Shown: positions 22,798-31,649, counted from the stretch's first letter. The stretch is DNA of 45,744 bases from Alphaproteobacteria bacterium (GCA_020025875.1 JAHHRI010000007.1:1-45744), one strand, 5' to 3'. Translations and numbers: made by a program. The notes: generated from the sequence alone by a model not told the origin.

Positions 22798-24066
22798 CTA
22801 TAAATAGCCGTTTTGGCGAAAGTTTTTGCTCACAAACAAACTATCGATTATTTTTTCTATATTTTCAAATTGTTTGATCTCGATAAGATCGACAATTTTG
22901 AGTTCTTGTTCGCTCAGAGGTTGGTTGATGCCGATCGAATCATAAAAGAGAGTTGCGTTTTTGAGCATTGTTGCGGCAATATCGCGACTGCCTATTTCCC
23001 CATAATAGGAAGCCATCATTTTATTGGCATTGGCTATCTGTTGGGTATAAATGCCTTCGTCGGCAATATTTAAAACATTGCTAAAAGCCCACACGGCTTT
23101 TTCCGTCATATCTTCACGAAAATACATATCGCCAAGCCTGCCCCATGCGGTAACATTGCGCGGGTTCATTTCTATGGCTAGTTCAAAAGCTTTTGTTGCC
23201 AGCAGGTTATGTTCAAAAGCGGCAAGAGATCCGAAAATGGTGGCACAGTTGGAAGCTTCGCACCATGCTTTGTCTTGTTCTCGTCCCTCACACATCAATT
23301 TGATCTTGGCTATTTTATGATCAATCAGTTCTTCCATCAGCACCAAAGCCAAAGAGCAGTCGCCGTTTGCCAGATGAAACAGTGCGGCGTCTTCCTGCGG
23401 CAGGGTTTTGTGCGAATTTAAGTGATGAAAACGCCCGTTTACGCAGAGATATATAAAAAACTTGACGGCGGTAATTGTCTGGATAATGTCGTCCTCGCTG
23501 TTGAGGTGCTGGTTTTTGTACATAATGGTTTGAGCAATTTTAGGCTCATCGACGCCTCTTTCCAGCATATTCATAATAAGCGCGACGAGCGTTGTCAGTT
23601 TTTGCGGTTTGAATTGGTACTGGAAGGCATCCGGTGCCGGAATTTTCACCTCTTTGCCGTTTTTGGAAGTGCTTTTTTTCCAGTCAAAATCAAGGGGCAG
23701 GGCATTTTTTTCAGGTTTTGTGCGACGACGACCGGAGCTTTCCAGTTCATTTTTATCGGTTTCTCTAAGGTTTACATTGTCGGTGTCTTCTCTTGGAGCC
23801 AGCTTTTTGTTCAGACGGTTGTCGAGTTTTGCCCGATATTCGCGTTCAAGCATATGTTCCCGATGGATAGAAGCAATGATTGATTTAACATACCATACCA
23901 GAATAAGACACATTGCCAGCACCAAGGTCATCAGAAAAAGAACGAGAGCGGTTGTTTTGATACTGCCAAGTTCTGCCAGATAGGCACCGATACCGTTTTG
24001 TATTGCCTGAAATGCGTCGGTTGCTCGGTTAAATATTTCGGAAAAGTAAGAGTTGTCGTTTGTCAT
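22798..24066 (-). CDS. Membrane protein with a C-terminal TPR-like region
   Basis: The product is 422 residues. One hydrophobic segment lies at about 38-62 (TTALVLFLMTLVLAMCLILV), followed by a charged stretch rich in K, R, E and D to about residue 145. The C-terminal half is helical. Residues about 285-345 resemble TPR repeats, for example AFELAIEMNPRNVTAWGRLG followed by MTEKAVWAFSNVL, where the W-LG and A-x-F pattern fits. The gene is divergent from the next gene (24182). No family is recognised; TPR domains usually hold protein partners together. Confidence 0.72.
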   Translation of the reverse strand: MTNDNSYFSEIFNRATDAFQAIQNGIGAYLAELGSIKTTALVLFLMTLVLAMCLILVWYVKSIIASIHREHMLEREYRAKLDNRLNKKLAPREDTDNVNLRETDKNELESSGRRRTKPEKNALPLDFDWKKSTSKNGKEVKIPAPDAFQYQFKPQKLTTLVALIMNMLERGVDEPKIAQTIMYKNQHLNSEDDIIQTITAVKFFIYLCVNGRFHHLNSHKTLPQEDAALFHLANGDCSLALVLMEELIDHKIAKIKLMCEGREQDKAWCEASNCATIFGSLAAFEHNLLATKAFELAIEMNPRNVTAWGRLGDMYFREDMTEKAVWAFSNVLNIADEGIYTQQIANANKMMASYYGEIGSRDIAATMLKNATLFYDSIGINQPLSEQELKIVDLIEIKQFENIEKIIDSLFVSKNFRQNGYL

Positions 24067-24181
24067 TGTTTTTTTTAGGGCACCATTTACAAAAGATTTT
24101 TTTCAGTATAAACTGCATATTCTTAAAAGACATTATATGCAAACAAGCTTTAAAAACAACAAAAAAGAAAAGTCGGAAACA

Positions 24182-25081
24182 ATGGGTTATCTTGCACAGC
24201 GAAAAAAACACTTTCGGACGGATTTTATCTTAAAAAGCCTGCTTTTTCTGCTGGCCTTTTTTTCATTGGCAGCTTTTTCGGGCACTGTTTTCGGTCAGTT
24301 TTTGAGCCAATGGCGTTTCCAGTTTTATCTGTTGTCGCTGCTGGTGATGTTCTATGCTCTGTTTAGCCGCTTTTTTTTCTATTCTTTTTTGGCAATGCTG
24401 CTTTTTTTGCTCAATTTTTTTGTTGTTTCCTCGTCTGTTCCGGTGTTTTTTTCCGGCGGCGCAGGTCAAGGGAAAACGGCATTTAGCTTGGTATACCATC
24501 CTCGTCCGTCGTCAGCGCTTGATATTGCCGAAACGGTTGTTCGTCAACAAGTGGATTTGTTGGCGATCATTGATCCGGTTGCAAACGGCATCAGCCTTTC
24601 CCGCTTGGTGCCGGAAGGCAGATACTCGGCAGGTAACGCTCATTCGGGCAGTTTTATGGTTTCCGCACGCTCGCCACATTCTGCCGGAAGAATAGATTTA
24701 GGCGATGAGCGCAGCGCCATTTTTATGAGGCTGCAAATCGGCGACCGCAACTATGTTTTTTTAAGCTTTGATTTGTCTGCCATGTCCCGCCGCAAAAAAG
24801 AAAAAGCTCTTAACTATATCAATACGTTTGTTGCGGCAGAGGACGATCCTGTGATTATCTTCGGCAATTTCGGCATGACGGCATGGGATCCCGTGTTTGG
24901 CAAGTTTTTGGCAGATAACGGGTTGGAAACTAAAAACGATCTGTTTTCTTTTTTCTCAAACCTGTTGACACCGCCGACGGAATATATTGTCGGCTATCGC
25001 AATCTCGAATTTGTCGACAGCCGTCGGTTGCTGCGGCTCGGTCATTCTTCGTCGCCGTTTGCGGTCAGGCTTAAAATTTGA
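24182..25081 (+). CDS. Membrane protein with a degenerate endonuclease/exonuclease/phosphatase-like domain
   Basis: From the ATG at 24182 the product is 299 residues; an ATG at 24137 is also possible and neither has a strong ribosome binding site. About three hydrophobic segments fill residues 15-95, with many Phe and Leu. The remaining 200 residues are reminiscent of the membrane-anchored EEP superfamily (YafD-like). VDLLAIID, VIIFGNFGMTAWDPVFGKFL and a C-terminal GHSSSPFAVRLKI sit where active members have GDFN and a catalytic SDH. The catalytic residues are missing here (GNFG instead of GDFN, GHSSSP instead of GSDHxP), so enzymatic activity is doubtful. It is followed, after a 90-bp gap, by the Lon-family gene. 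Confidence 0.6.
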   Translation: MGYLAQRKKHFRTDFILKSLLFLLAFFSLAAFSGTVFGQFLSQWRFQFYLLSLLVMFYALFSRFFFYSFLAMLLFLLNFFVVSSSVPVFFSGGAGQGKTAFSLVYHPRPSSALDIAETVVRQQVDLLAIIDPVANGISLSRLVPEGRYSAGNAHSGSFMVSARSPHSAGRIDLGDERSAIFMRLQIGDRNYVFLSFDLSAMSRRKKEKALNYINTFVAAEDDPVIIFGNFGMTAWDPVFGKFLADNGLETKNDLFSFFSNLLTPPTEYIVGYRNLEFVDSRRLLRLGHSSSPFAVRLKI

Positions 25082-25115
25082 AAGGTTGTGGAAAAATTTA
25101 CCCTATGTTAGGGTT
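25078..25115 (+). promoter_or_regulatory. Possible heat-shock-type promoter and overlapping inverted repeat upstream of the Lon-family gene
   Basis: TTGAAA (25078-25083) and CCCTATGTTAG (25101-25111) resemble RpoH elements. The second matches the alphaproteobacterial -10 pattern CYTATNTNNG at 25102-25111. The distance between them is long for a typical heat-shock promoter, so the pairing is uncertain. An inverted repeat, ACCCTA (25100-25105) and TAGGGT (25109-25114) with three bases between, overlaps it and could be an operator. TATACT (25124-25129) could be a -10 for the normal sigma factor, but I see no matching -35. Confidence 0.35.
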
Positions 25116-25171
25116 TATGGTCTTATACTTGCTGCAAATGAATCAACTTTCTATTTAAGCAGGACAGTCAA

Positions 25172-27604
25172 ATGAGTATAACCAAACTGAAAGACCGACA
25201 TCTCTATACCGTATGTGATCCGCAAAAATTCGATTTTTCCAGCACGGCAGAGCTGGAAGAAAGAATGTCGGCTTTGGGGCAGGACCGTGCCATTAGCGCG
25301 GTCAAACTCGGCATCAATATCAAATCGAAAGGCTACAACCTGTTTTGCTTAGGTCCCGAAGGTACCGGCAAAACCAGCTTGGTTAAGCGTATCTTGGAAG
25401 AAGCGGCAAAAAGCCGTCCGGTGCCTCATGATTGGGTTTATGTTTATAATTTTGACGAACCCTACAAGCCGAAAAGCATCAGTTTTCCTGCAGGTACGGC
25501 TAGCGGCTTTGCCAAAGACATAGACCGATTGGCGGAAGATTTCAGCGTTGCCATTCCCGCCGTTTTGGATAGTGACGAATATAAAGCAGGCATCAGTATC
25601 ATTCGTGAAAAATACAAACAAAAAAAAGAAGAATATCTGCGCATTTTACAAAAGAAAGCCAAAGGCAAAAGCGTTTCCCTGCTGCATATGCAGGTTGGGC
25701 TGGTGGTTGCGCCGGTCAAAAATGGCGAAGTTTTGAGTCCGGAAGCTTTTGACGAACTGCCGGAAAACGAAAAGCAAGAACTGATCAATGATCTGAACCT
25801 TATGCAGGAGGAGATTGAAAAGGCTGCCAAAGATTTGCCGGAATGGGAAGATTGTCAGCGCCGAGAGAGCAGTCTTTTACGCGAGAAATTCATTAAACTG
25901 GCGGTTAAAAATCCGATCGACGGCTTACGCCAAAAATATAAGGGACATCGCGAGGCAATAGAATTTTTGAAAAATATTCAAAGCTACATCGTCAACAACA
26001 TAGACGAATTTTTGCCCGAGGAAAATGCTGTTCCGACAGAAGAAAACGAAGTGCTTTCCACTCTGTTGTCACGAATGAACAAACAAGAAGAGGACAAGTT
26101 TGCCAAATTTAAGGTTAACGTAGTGGTTAAAAACGATCCGGATTCCGGTGCGCCGATTGTCCACCTCGACCACCCCACTCAGGGAAATTTGGTGGGGCGG
26201 GTTGAACGCATTCAACAATACGGTGCCCTCTTGACCGACTTTACCCTGATTAAGGCTGGTGCTTTGCACCGCGCCAATGGCGGCTTTCTTCTGATTGATG
26301 CCCGCAAGCTTTTGGTTCAGCCCTACGCGTGGGATTCGCTGAAACGGGCACTGGCCTCTAAGTCGATAAAAATAGAATCTCCGGGGGAAGAAACCAGCTT
26401 TACCACCATTTCTCTTGATCCGGAGCCGATTCCGCTGGATGTCAAAATCATTTTGACCGGTGATGAAGAACTTTATGACCTGCTTTCCGAGCGTGATCCT
26501 GATTTTTCGGACTATTTCAAAGTGGAAGCCGACTTTGGCACTTTGATGAATCGTAGCGAGGAAAACGAAATAGAATATGCCAAATTGATTGGCTCTTTGT
26601 CCAACAAGAAGAAATTGCGGACGCTGAACAAACAAGCCGTTGCACGGGTAATTGAATATTCTTCCCGACTGGCTGAAGATTCTAAAAAACTGACCGCCCA
26701 CATCGCTTCGATAGGAGATCTTCTGCGCGAAGCCGATTATTGGGCAAGGGAGTCTAACTCCAAACAAATTGGTAAAAAACACGTCGATCAGGCGATTGCC
26801 GCACAAATTTACCGCAGCGACCGCATTAAGCAAGCCATGCTGGAACAAATTGACGATGGTACGATTATGATTGATGTTGACGGCAAAAAGGTTGGCCAGA
26901 TCAATGGTTTGGTTGTTTACAACTTCTCCCGCTTTTCGTTCGGCAAGCCGGCACGGATTACCGTTCAGGCGCGCATCGGCAGCGGCGAGTTTGTCAACAT
27001 TGAACGCGAAACCAATATGAGCGGACCGATTCATACCAAAGGCGTGCTGATTTTGCAGGCTTTGCTGGCCAATAGGTTTGCCAAAACATCGCCCTTGTCG
27101 TTATCGGCGTCCATCGTGTTTGAGCAGTCTTACGGCGGCGTTGACGGAGACAGCGCATCTTCGACGGAATATTATTGTCTGCTGTCAGCCATAGCCGACC
27201 TGCCGATCAAACAGAACATAGCCGTTACCGGTTCAATCAATCAGTTCGGGGACATTCAGCCGATTGGCGGCGTTAATGAGAAAATCGAAGGGTTTTTCGA
27301 TGTTTGCCAACATCGGGGACTGACCGGCGAACAAGGGGTGATCATTCCGCGCACAAACGTGGTCAACCTGATGCTGCGAGAAGATGTGATTGTTGCCGTA
27401 CGCGAAGGAAAGTTCAATATTTATGCCATTGATACGGTAGATGACGGCATTGAGATATTGACCGGTTTAAAAGCCGGAAAACCCGACAGCAAAGGCGAAT
27501 ATCCGAAAGACACCGTCAATTATCTGGTTAAAAAGAGTCTGGAAAACTATCAGCGGCTTTATGCCATGTATGCCAAGGATTCTTTCGGCAGTATCGGTAA
27601 ATAA
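25172..27604 (+). CDS. Lon-family ATP-dependent protease (LonB/LonC-like, AAA+ with S16 protease domain)
   Basis: The product is 810 residues. Walker A GPEGTGKT is at residues 61-68. A long inserted helical region follows (about 150-300). LIKAGALHRANGGFLLIDARKLL resembles the Walker B and sensor region of the LonB type. The S16 protease domain has its catalytic serine in GDSAS (S661) and lysine in GGVNEKIEG (K704), 43 residues apart as in E. coli Lon (S679/K722). This is not classical LonA: it lacks the N-terminal substrate-binding domain, and the insert fits the family often annotated as an AAA protease in proteobacteria. A possible heat-shock promoter precedes it. It probably degrades damaged proteins. 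Confidence 0.9.
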   Translation: MSITKLKDRHLYTVCDPQKFDFSSTAELEERMSALGQDRAISAVKLGINIKSKGYNLFCLGPEGTGKTSLVKRILEEAAKSRPVPHDWVYVYNFDEPYKPKSISFPAGTASGFAKDIDRLAEDFSVAIPAVLDSDEYKAGISIIREKYKQKKEEYLRILQKKAKGKSVSLLHMQVGLVVAPVKNGEVLSPEAFDELPENEKQELINDLNLMQEEIEKAAKDLPEWEDCQRRESSLLREKFIKLAVKNPIDGLRQKYKGHREAIEFLKNIQSYIVNNIDEFLPEENAVPTEENEVLSTLLSRMNKQEEDKFAKFKVNVVVKNDPDSGAPIVHLDHPTQGNLVGRVERIQQYGALLTDFTLIKAGALHRANGGFLLIDARKLLVQPYAWDSLKRALASKSIKIESPGEETSFTTISLDPEPIPLDVKIILTGDEELYDLLSERDPDFSDYFKVEADFGTLMNRSEENEIEYAKLIGSLSNKKKLRTLNKQAVARVIEYSSRLAEDSKKLTAHIASIGDLLREADYWARESNSKQIGKKHVDQAIAAQIYRSDRIKQAMLEQIDDGTIMIDVDGKKVGQINGLVVYNFSRFSFGKPARITVQARIGSGEFVNIERETNMSGPIHTKGVLILQALLANRFAKTSPLSLSASIVFEQSYGGVDGDSASSTEYYCLLSAIADLPIKQNIAVTGSINQFGDIQPIGGVNEKIEGFFDVCQHRGLTGEQGVIIPRTNVVNLMLREDVIVAVREGKFNIYAIDTVDDGIEILTGLKAGKPDSKGEYPKDTVNYLVKKSLENYQRLYAMYAKDSFGSIGK

Positions 27605-27661
27605 ATACAAAACCTCAAGCAAAGAGTTTTTTATCCGTTGTTTTTTGAAGGATACGGTGCC

Positions 27662-28882
27662 TCAAGATGTTATTTTGGCGAGCAGTTCGTCACGCGTCAG
27701 CTCAAAACCGCTGTTGATCCATATTTGTTCCAGCTGTTCGCGGGTGGCGCCGATTTGGGCATTGCCGGTAATGCCCAAGCCGATAATGTCTTTGCCGCTG
27801 ATCGGAAAAATCGGGACGGCGGTATCTTGTATGGCGCAAAAGATTGTTTGGGCTTGGCTTTCGTCTTTTTCGGCGGCAGCTTCCCGCAACAGGAGCACAC
27901 TCAGGCAAGTGTCTTTTCCAAAGCGGTAAACGGCTTGTTTCAGCTCGGCAGGTGATGAACATTTCCATTCGGCGCATTCCGCTTCTGCCAGTCGGATCAG
28001 ATATTCTTTTTGTTTTTTGGGAAGTTTCAGCCGTATGGCAATATTTTCGGCAAGCATCTTGTTGGGGCGGAAGAGAGCAAACAACCGTCGTGTCGGATCG
28101 GGCGCAAAGCCATATTTAGCTTCCAGACGGATCAGTTTTTCCAGCGCATTGAGGTAAGGAGAATCGATAAGCCAATGGCTGAGTATGTCATTTTCAAACA
28201 TAATGCCGAGTGTTGCCGCAGCCTTGGGCGTCAGCAAAATTTTGAGCAGTTCGTCGCGGATTCTTTCAATCGGCAGGCTTTTTAATCCGTTTATATGTTC
28301 ACGGCAGGCTTTCAGCGCTCTGGCATCGATCGGCGTTTTACCGAACAGCGAATAAAAGCGAAAAAAACGCAATATGCGCACATAGTCTTCGCGAATTTGC
28401 CGATTGGCATCGCCGATAAAACGGATGTTGCCTTTTTCCAAATCTTTAATGCCGTTGTAATAGTCAAAAACATTGCCGTTTTCGTCGGCGTAGACGGCAT
28501 TGATTGTCAAGTCGCGTTTAGAGGCGTCTTCTTTCCAGTCGTCGGTAAATTCAACTTCCATCCGTCCGTTGCTGTTTTTAACTTGTTTTTTCAGAGAGCT
28601 GATTTCAAGCAAGGTGTTGCCGACAACCACGCCCAGAGTGTCTATTTTCAGTCCGATCGGCATGGTGCGGATTCCCGCCTCTTCGCAAGCTTCTGCCAAT
28701 TCATCGGGGGACAGATCGGTAGAAAGGTCGATGTTGGCGGCTTTCAGTCCCATCAACGCGTCCCTGACGGCGCCGCCGACAAAGCGGATAATCCCGCCGT
28801 AATGACGGATGATTTTAAATATTTTTAGCACTTCCGGATCGGTGGTGATGCGCTTGACATCCAAATAATTGTCTCTGATCAT
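27662..28882 (-). CDS. CCA tRNA nucleotidyltransferase / poly(A) polymerase family protein
   Basis: The product is 406 residues. The N-terminal nucleotidyltransferase domain shows RFVGGAVRDALMG, then NIDLSTDLSPDELAEACEEAG with the metal-binding aspartates, and SKRDLTINAVYADENGNVFD. These are the signatures of class II CCA-adding and poly(A) enzymes. The RNA-binding helices (REDYVRILRFFRFYSLFGK) follow. No HD phosphohydrolase domain is seen, so it is the short form. By these motifs alone CCA-adding and poly(A)-adding activities cannot be separated; alphaproteobacteria normally use such an enzyme to finish tRNA 3' ends. It is convergent with the Lon-family gene and divergent from the ialB-like gene. 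Confidence 0.9.
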   Translation of the reverse strand: MIRDNYLDVKRITTDPEVLKIFKIIRHYGGIIRFVGGAVRDALMGLKAANIDLSTDLSPDELAEACEEAGIRTMPIGLKIDTLGVVVGNTLLEISSLKKQVKNSNGRMEVEFTDDWKEDASKRDLTINAVYADENGNVFDYYNGIKDLEKGNIRFIGDANRQIREDYVRILRFFRFYSLFGKTPIDARALKACREHINGLKSLPIERIRDELLKILLTPKAAATLGIMFENDILSHWLIDSPYLNALEKLIRLEAKYGFAPDPTRRLFALFRPNKMLAENIAIRLKLPKKQKEYLIRLAEAECAEWKCSSPAELKQAVYRFGKDTCLSVLLLREAAAEKDESQAQTIFCAIQDTAVPIFPISGKDIIGLGITGNAQIGATREQLEQIWINSGFELTRDELLAKITS

Positions 28883-28914
28883 ATGTTCTTCCGTTTTCTT
28901 TAAAAAAATTATAC

Positions 28915-28943
28915 TTGTATTGTTAACCGTTTTTAGATATTTT
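28915..28943 (+). promoter_or_regulatory. Possible sigma-70-type promoter for the ialB-like gene
   Basis: TTGTAT (28915-28920) and TATTTT (28938-28943) are separated by 17 bases, with four of six matches each to the consensus. They lie 45 bp before the gene start. The match is fair, not strong. Confidence 0.4.
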
Positions 28944-28988
28944 TCAAATACAATTATCTCGAATTAACCCCGGAATGTGAGTATTGTA

Positions 28989-29495
28989 ATGAAAAAACTG
29001 TTTATTTTGAGCGCCTTTTTCCTGTTTGGCGCAGCTGCCGCCAACGCCGGCACGCCGAAATTGTTGGGCGAATATAACGATTGGTCCGCTTTTTATTATC
29101 AGGACGGCAAAAATGTCGTCTGCTACATGGCCTCCAGCCCGCAAAAAGACGAAGGAAAATACACCCAACGCGGTGATATCTATGTTGTTATCACCCATCG
29201 ACCGGCAGAAAAAAGTTTTGACGTTGTCAATTTTGTTGCCGGATACACCTATAAGCGCGATGCCGAGGTGATTGTAAAAATCGGCAAGACAACCATCAAC
29301 AAGATGTTTGTCGATAAAGACAAGGCTTGGGCCGTTAGCGAAAAGACAGACAAAGAGCTGGTTGCCGCCATGAAAAAAGGCGAAAGAATGATCGTTACCG
29401 GAGAATCTTCGCGCGGTACCAAAACCAAAGACACCTATTCTCTTTCCGGCTTTACCGCCGCTTACCGCGCCATCAGCGCCAAGTGCAAAAAATGA
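28989..29495 (+). CDS. Secreted protein of the invasion-associated locus B (IalB) family
   Basis: The product is 168 residues from the ATG at 28989; a GTG four codons upstream would spoil the signal peptide. The start MKKLFILSAFFLFGAAAANA is a typical signal peptide with cleavage after ANA. The mature part resembles the IalB family: LGEYNDWSAFYYQDGKNVVCYMASS and VTGESSRGTKTKDTYSLSGFTAAYRAI. Two cysteines (VVCYM and SAKCKK) probably form the disulfide typical of the family. IalB is named from Bartonella, where it helps entry into red blood cells, but the family is widespread in Alphaproteobacteria. Its stop overlaps the rlmN start (ATGA), a common order in this class. Confidence 0.8.
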   Translation: MKKLFILSAFFLFGAAAANAGTPKLLGEYNDWSAFYYQDGKNVVCYMASSPQKDEGKYTQRGDIYVVITHRPAEKSFDVVNFVAGYTYKRDAEVIVKIGKTTINKMFVDKDKAWAVSEKTDKELVAAMKKGERMIVTGESSRGTKTKDTYSLSGFTAAYRAISAKCKK

Positions 29496-30562
29496 CAAAT
29501 AAAATCGAACTGATCGGCCTGACAAAAAGCCAACTGGCGGCTTGTTTGCACGAAATGGGCGAGCCTGCTTTTCGCGTTAAGCAAATATGGCAATGGGTTT
29601 ATTTTTACGGCAAAACAGATTTTAACGAAATGACCAATTTGTCCAAAACTTTGCGGCAAAAGTTGGCGGAGCGGTTTATCCTTTCGCGTCCGAAAGTGAT
29701 TGCCGAACAGCTCTCAACGGACAAAACCCGCAAATGGTTGTTGGAGTTTGCCGACGGCGAAAAAATCGAAACCGTTTATATTCCGGAAAGCGACCGCGGT
29801 GCCGTCTGCATTTCCACCCAGATCGGTTGCGCCATGGGCTGCCGTTTCTGTCATACCGGAAGCCAGAAGTTGACGCGTAACCTGACGGCAGGGGAAATTG
29901 TTTCGCAATTTATGCTGGCGCGAGATGTTTACAAAGAGTGGAATTTGGAAGGCGAAAAACGAATGCTCTCAAACATTGTGTTGATGGGCATGGGTGAGCC
30001 GCTGCAAAACTATGAAAATGTGGTCAAAGCCGTGGAAATTTTGACCGACGGCGAAGGTATTGCCATTTCCAAACGGCGAATAACGCTTTCTACTTCCGGC
30101 ATCATTCCTCACATTCGCGACATCGATCGCGACATGGGGGTTAAGCTGGCTGTCAGCCTGCATGCTTCCAATAATGAGCAGCGTTCGGAAATTATGCCGA
30201 TCAACAAAAAATATCCGCTGCCGCAACTGCTGGAGGCATGCCGCGATTATCAGACAAATCACGGTGGTTACATCACTTTCGAATATCTGATGCTCAACGG
30301 GTTTAACGACACTATGACAAATGCCGACGAACTGGCGGCATTGATGAAAAAATATAATATTAATGCCAAATTCAACCTCATTGCTTTCAATCCGTGGCCG
30401 GGGTGTCATTATCAGCCAAGTTCCAACAACCGCATTCATGCTTTTTCGCAAAAATTGCAGGATTACGGTTTTGCCGCACCGATTCGCACCGCCCGAGGGC
30501 AAGATATTTTGGCTGCCTGTGGGCAGTTGAAATCCAAAAAGAAAGAAGTTGACAGCGAATAG
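29492..30562 (+). CDS. rlmN: RlmN, 23S rRNA adenine-2503 C2 and tRNA-A37 methyltransferase (radical SAM)
   Basis: The product is 356 residues from the ATG at 29492, which overlaps the previous stop codon as ATGA. The radical-SAM cysteines are in GCAMGCRFCHTG (CxxxCxxC), preceded by SDRGAVCISTQIG. IVLMGMGEPLQNYENVVKAV is the substrate-binding signature. A cysteine near the C-terminus (ILAACGQLKSK) matches the second conserved cysteine that forms a methylated intermediate. RlmN adds a methyl group to A2503 of 23S rRNA and A37 of some tRNAs. A good terminator follows. Confidence 0.96.
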   Translation: MTNKIELIGLTKSQLAACLHEMGEPAFRVKQIWQWVYFYGKTDFNEMTNLSKTLRQKLAERFILSRPKVIAEQLSTDKTRKWLLEFADGEKIETVYIPESDRGAVCISTQIGCAMGCRFCHTGSQKLTRNLTAGEIVSQFMLARDVYKEWNLEGEKRMLSNIVLMGMGEPLQNYENVVKAVEILTDGEGIAISKRRITLSTSGIIPHIRDIDRDMGVKLAVSLHASNNEQRSEIMPINKKYPLPQLLEACRDYQTNHGGYITFEYLMLNGFNDTMTNADELAALMKKYNINAKFNLIAFNPWPGCHYQPSSNNRIHAFSQKLQDYGFAAPIRTARGQDILAACGQLKSKKKEVDSE

Positions 30563-30586
30563 GAGCGGTCGGCTGTTTTCAAAACA

Positions 30587-30608
30587 GGGGGCTTTGTCCC
30601 CTTTTTTT
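30587..30608 (+). terminator. Intrinsic terminator after rlmN
   Basis: GGGG followed by a short loop and CCCC (stem about 30587-30601), then seven T residues (30602-30608). It lies 24 bp after the rlmN stop. Confidence 0.8.
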
Positions 30609-30860
30609 GTTGTTGTAAAGGATTTTTTGGGGCGGCAAGCATAAGATTATGCTGCCGATCGGTTGGCGCAAGCCGGCAAAAAGCGGCTGTTGCATCAGTC
30701 GTTTGAGAGTTGTTATTTTTTGATACCCGACAGATCAGCTTCGGTTTAGCCTATCGGCGGTTTTGGGAATTTTAAAGCACCGTTAGTTTCCCTTGGTTTT
30801 CAGCAAAATTGTGGCAATCGGTCTTATCCCACCTGCCTATAGAACAAACATCTTTTTGTT
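30609..30860. other. Gap with several inverted repeats; possible structured RNA, unassigned
   Basis: No coding region is visible in about 250 bases between the rlmN terminator and the end of the leftward gene starting at 31649. Several hairpins can be drawn: GCATAA/TTATGC around 30639-30652 flanked by GGCA/TGCC; GCAAGCCG with CGGCTGTTGC near 30670-30695; and CCGACAG with CTATCGG near 30727-30755. Neither strand matches any RNA gene I recognise (tmRNA, RNase P, 6S, SRP). Confidence 0.3.
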
Positions 30861-31649
30861 TTAATCGTTCTGGCCGTTGTTCGGGCGTTTTTTGCGATAA
30901 TCAATCTGTCGGGTGGGCGTTGGCTGCTGTTCCAGTTTTTTGGGCTGGTGGGAAGCAACCTGATTTAAAAGCGATTCGATGATTTCCATCGGGTTTTTTC
31001 CTTCCGCAAGCTGTTGTTTGGTTACCTCTGTTGCCACCGATTGTACAACGGCGTTACGGAAAGCATCTTCGGCAGATGTTTTGCTTTTTTCTTCTTGGCG
31101 TTTTGTTTCTTCGGTATATATGCGGTGAAAGCGGGCAAATTCATATAACGGATCACCGCCGCGTATGTAATTGTTCAGTCCGGTCAGATGAGTTTTTTCG
31201 TCAATCAACGCTTTAATGCCGCCGCACTCTCGGTCGTTATAAAGTTTCCAATCTTCGATAATATCCCAGTAGATGGCTGCTTGCACGGTGCTTGGCGAAA
31301 TTTCTCCGAAGTCGATGAACTTAATGTTACCCTGACGTTGATAAATGTTGATGTTCTTATCAAAGAACTCCTTGTTTTCCCTCAGCTTGCGCCGCGGATT
31401 GACCAGCGAATAAGCCAGACAAACGGCAACTAACGCTTTCTTTAGTTCTTCATTGGTTTTGTAGACAACTTTGAGCGGTTTTTTTATAACTTCCGGACTG
31501 TATAGGGATGTATGAACGCAGTACTGATTAAGATTTTCCAGCGCCTCTAACTGATCATCTGCCAATTCTGTTGAGGTTTGAATGATCGCGGCAAAAGCCA
31601 AATTGATCAGTTCTTGCATATCTTTTTCCGTATTCGTTTTTTCCATCAT
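30861..31649 (-). CDS. Hypothetical protein, 262 residues
   Basis: I do not recognise this family. The sequence is soluble and mostly helical, with no signal peptide or membrane segment. It is moderately conserved-looking in blocks such as NPRRKLRENKEFFDKNINIY and GEISPSTVQAAIYWDIIEDW. The last 60 residues are rich in K, Q, P and T and end KKRPNNGQND, a likely disordered tail. The gene begins directly at the end of the nudix gene (the two abut at 31649/31650), which suggests coupling with the RNA pyrophosphohydrolase. Two ATG codons in a row mark the start. Confidence 0.75.
   Translation of the reverse strand: MMEKTNTEKDMQELINLAFAAIIQTSTELADDQLEALENLNQYCVHTSLYSPEVIKKPLKVVYKTNEELKKALVAVCLAYSLVNPRRKLRENKEFFDKNINIYQRQGNIKFIDFGEISPSTVQAAIYWDIIEDWKLYNDRECGGIKALIDEKTHLTGLNNYIRGGDPLYEFARFHRIYTEETKRQEEKSKTSAEDAFRNAVVQSVATEVTKQQLAEGKNPMEIIESLLNQVASHQPKKLEQQPTPTRQIDYRKKRPNNGQND

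Noticed and set aside
26069..27034. Leftward open frame of 321 residues opposite the Lon-family gene.
   Set aside because: It overlaps the intact protease gene, including its AAA+ region, and shows no recognised motif.
30609..30860. 6S RNA, tmRNA or RNase P RNA in the gap after rlmN.
   Set aside because: None of the conserved sequences for these RNAs could be found; the short CCAAGGG match to 6S is too short to trust.
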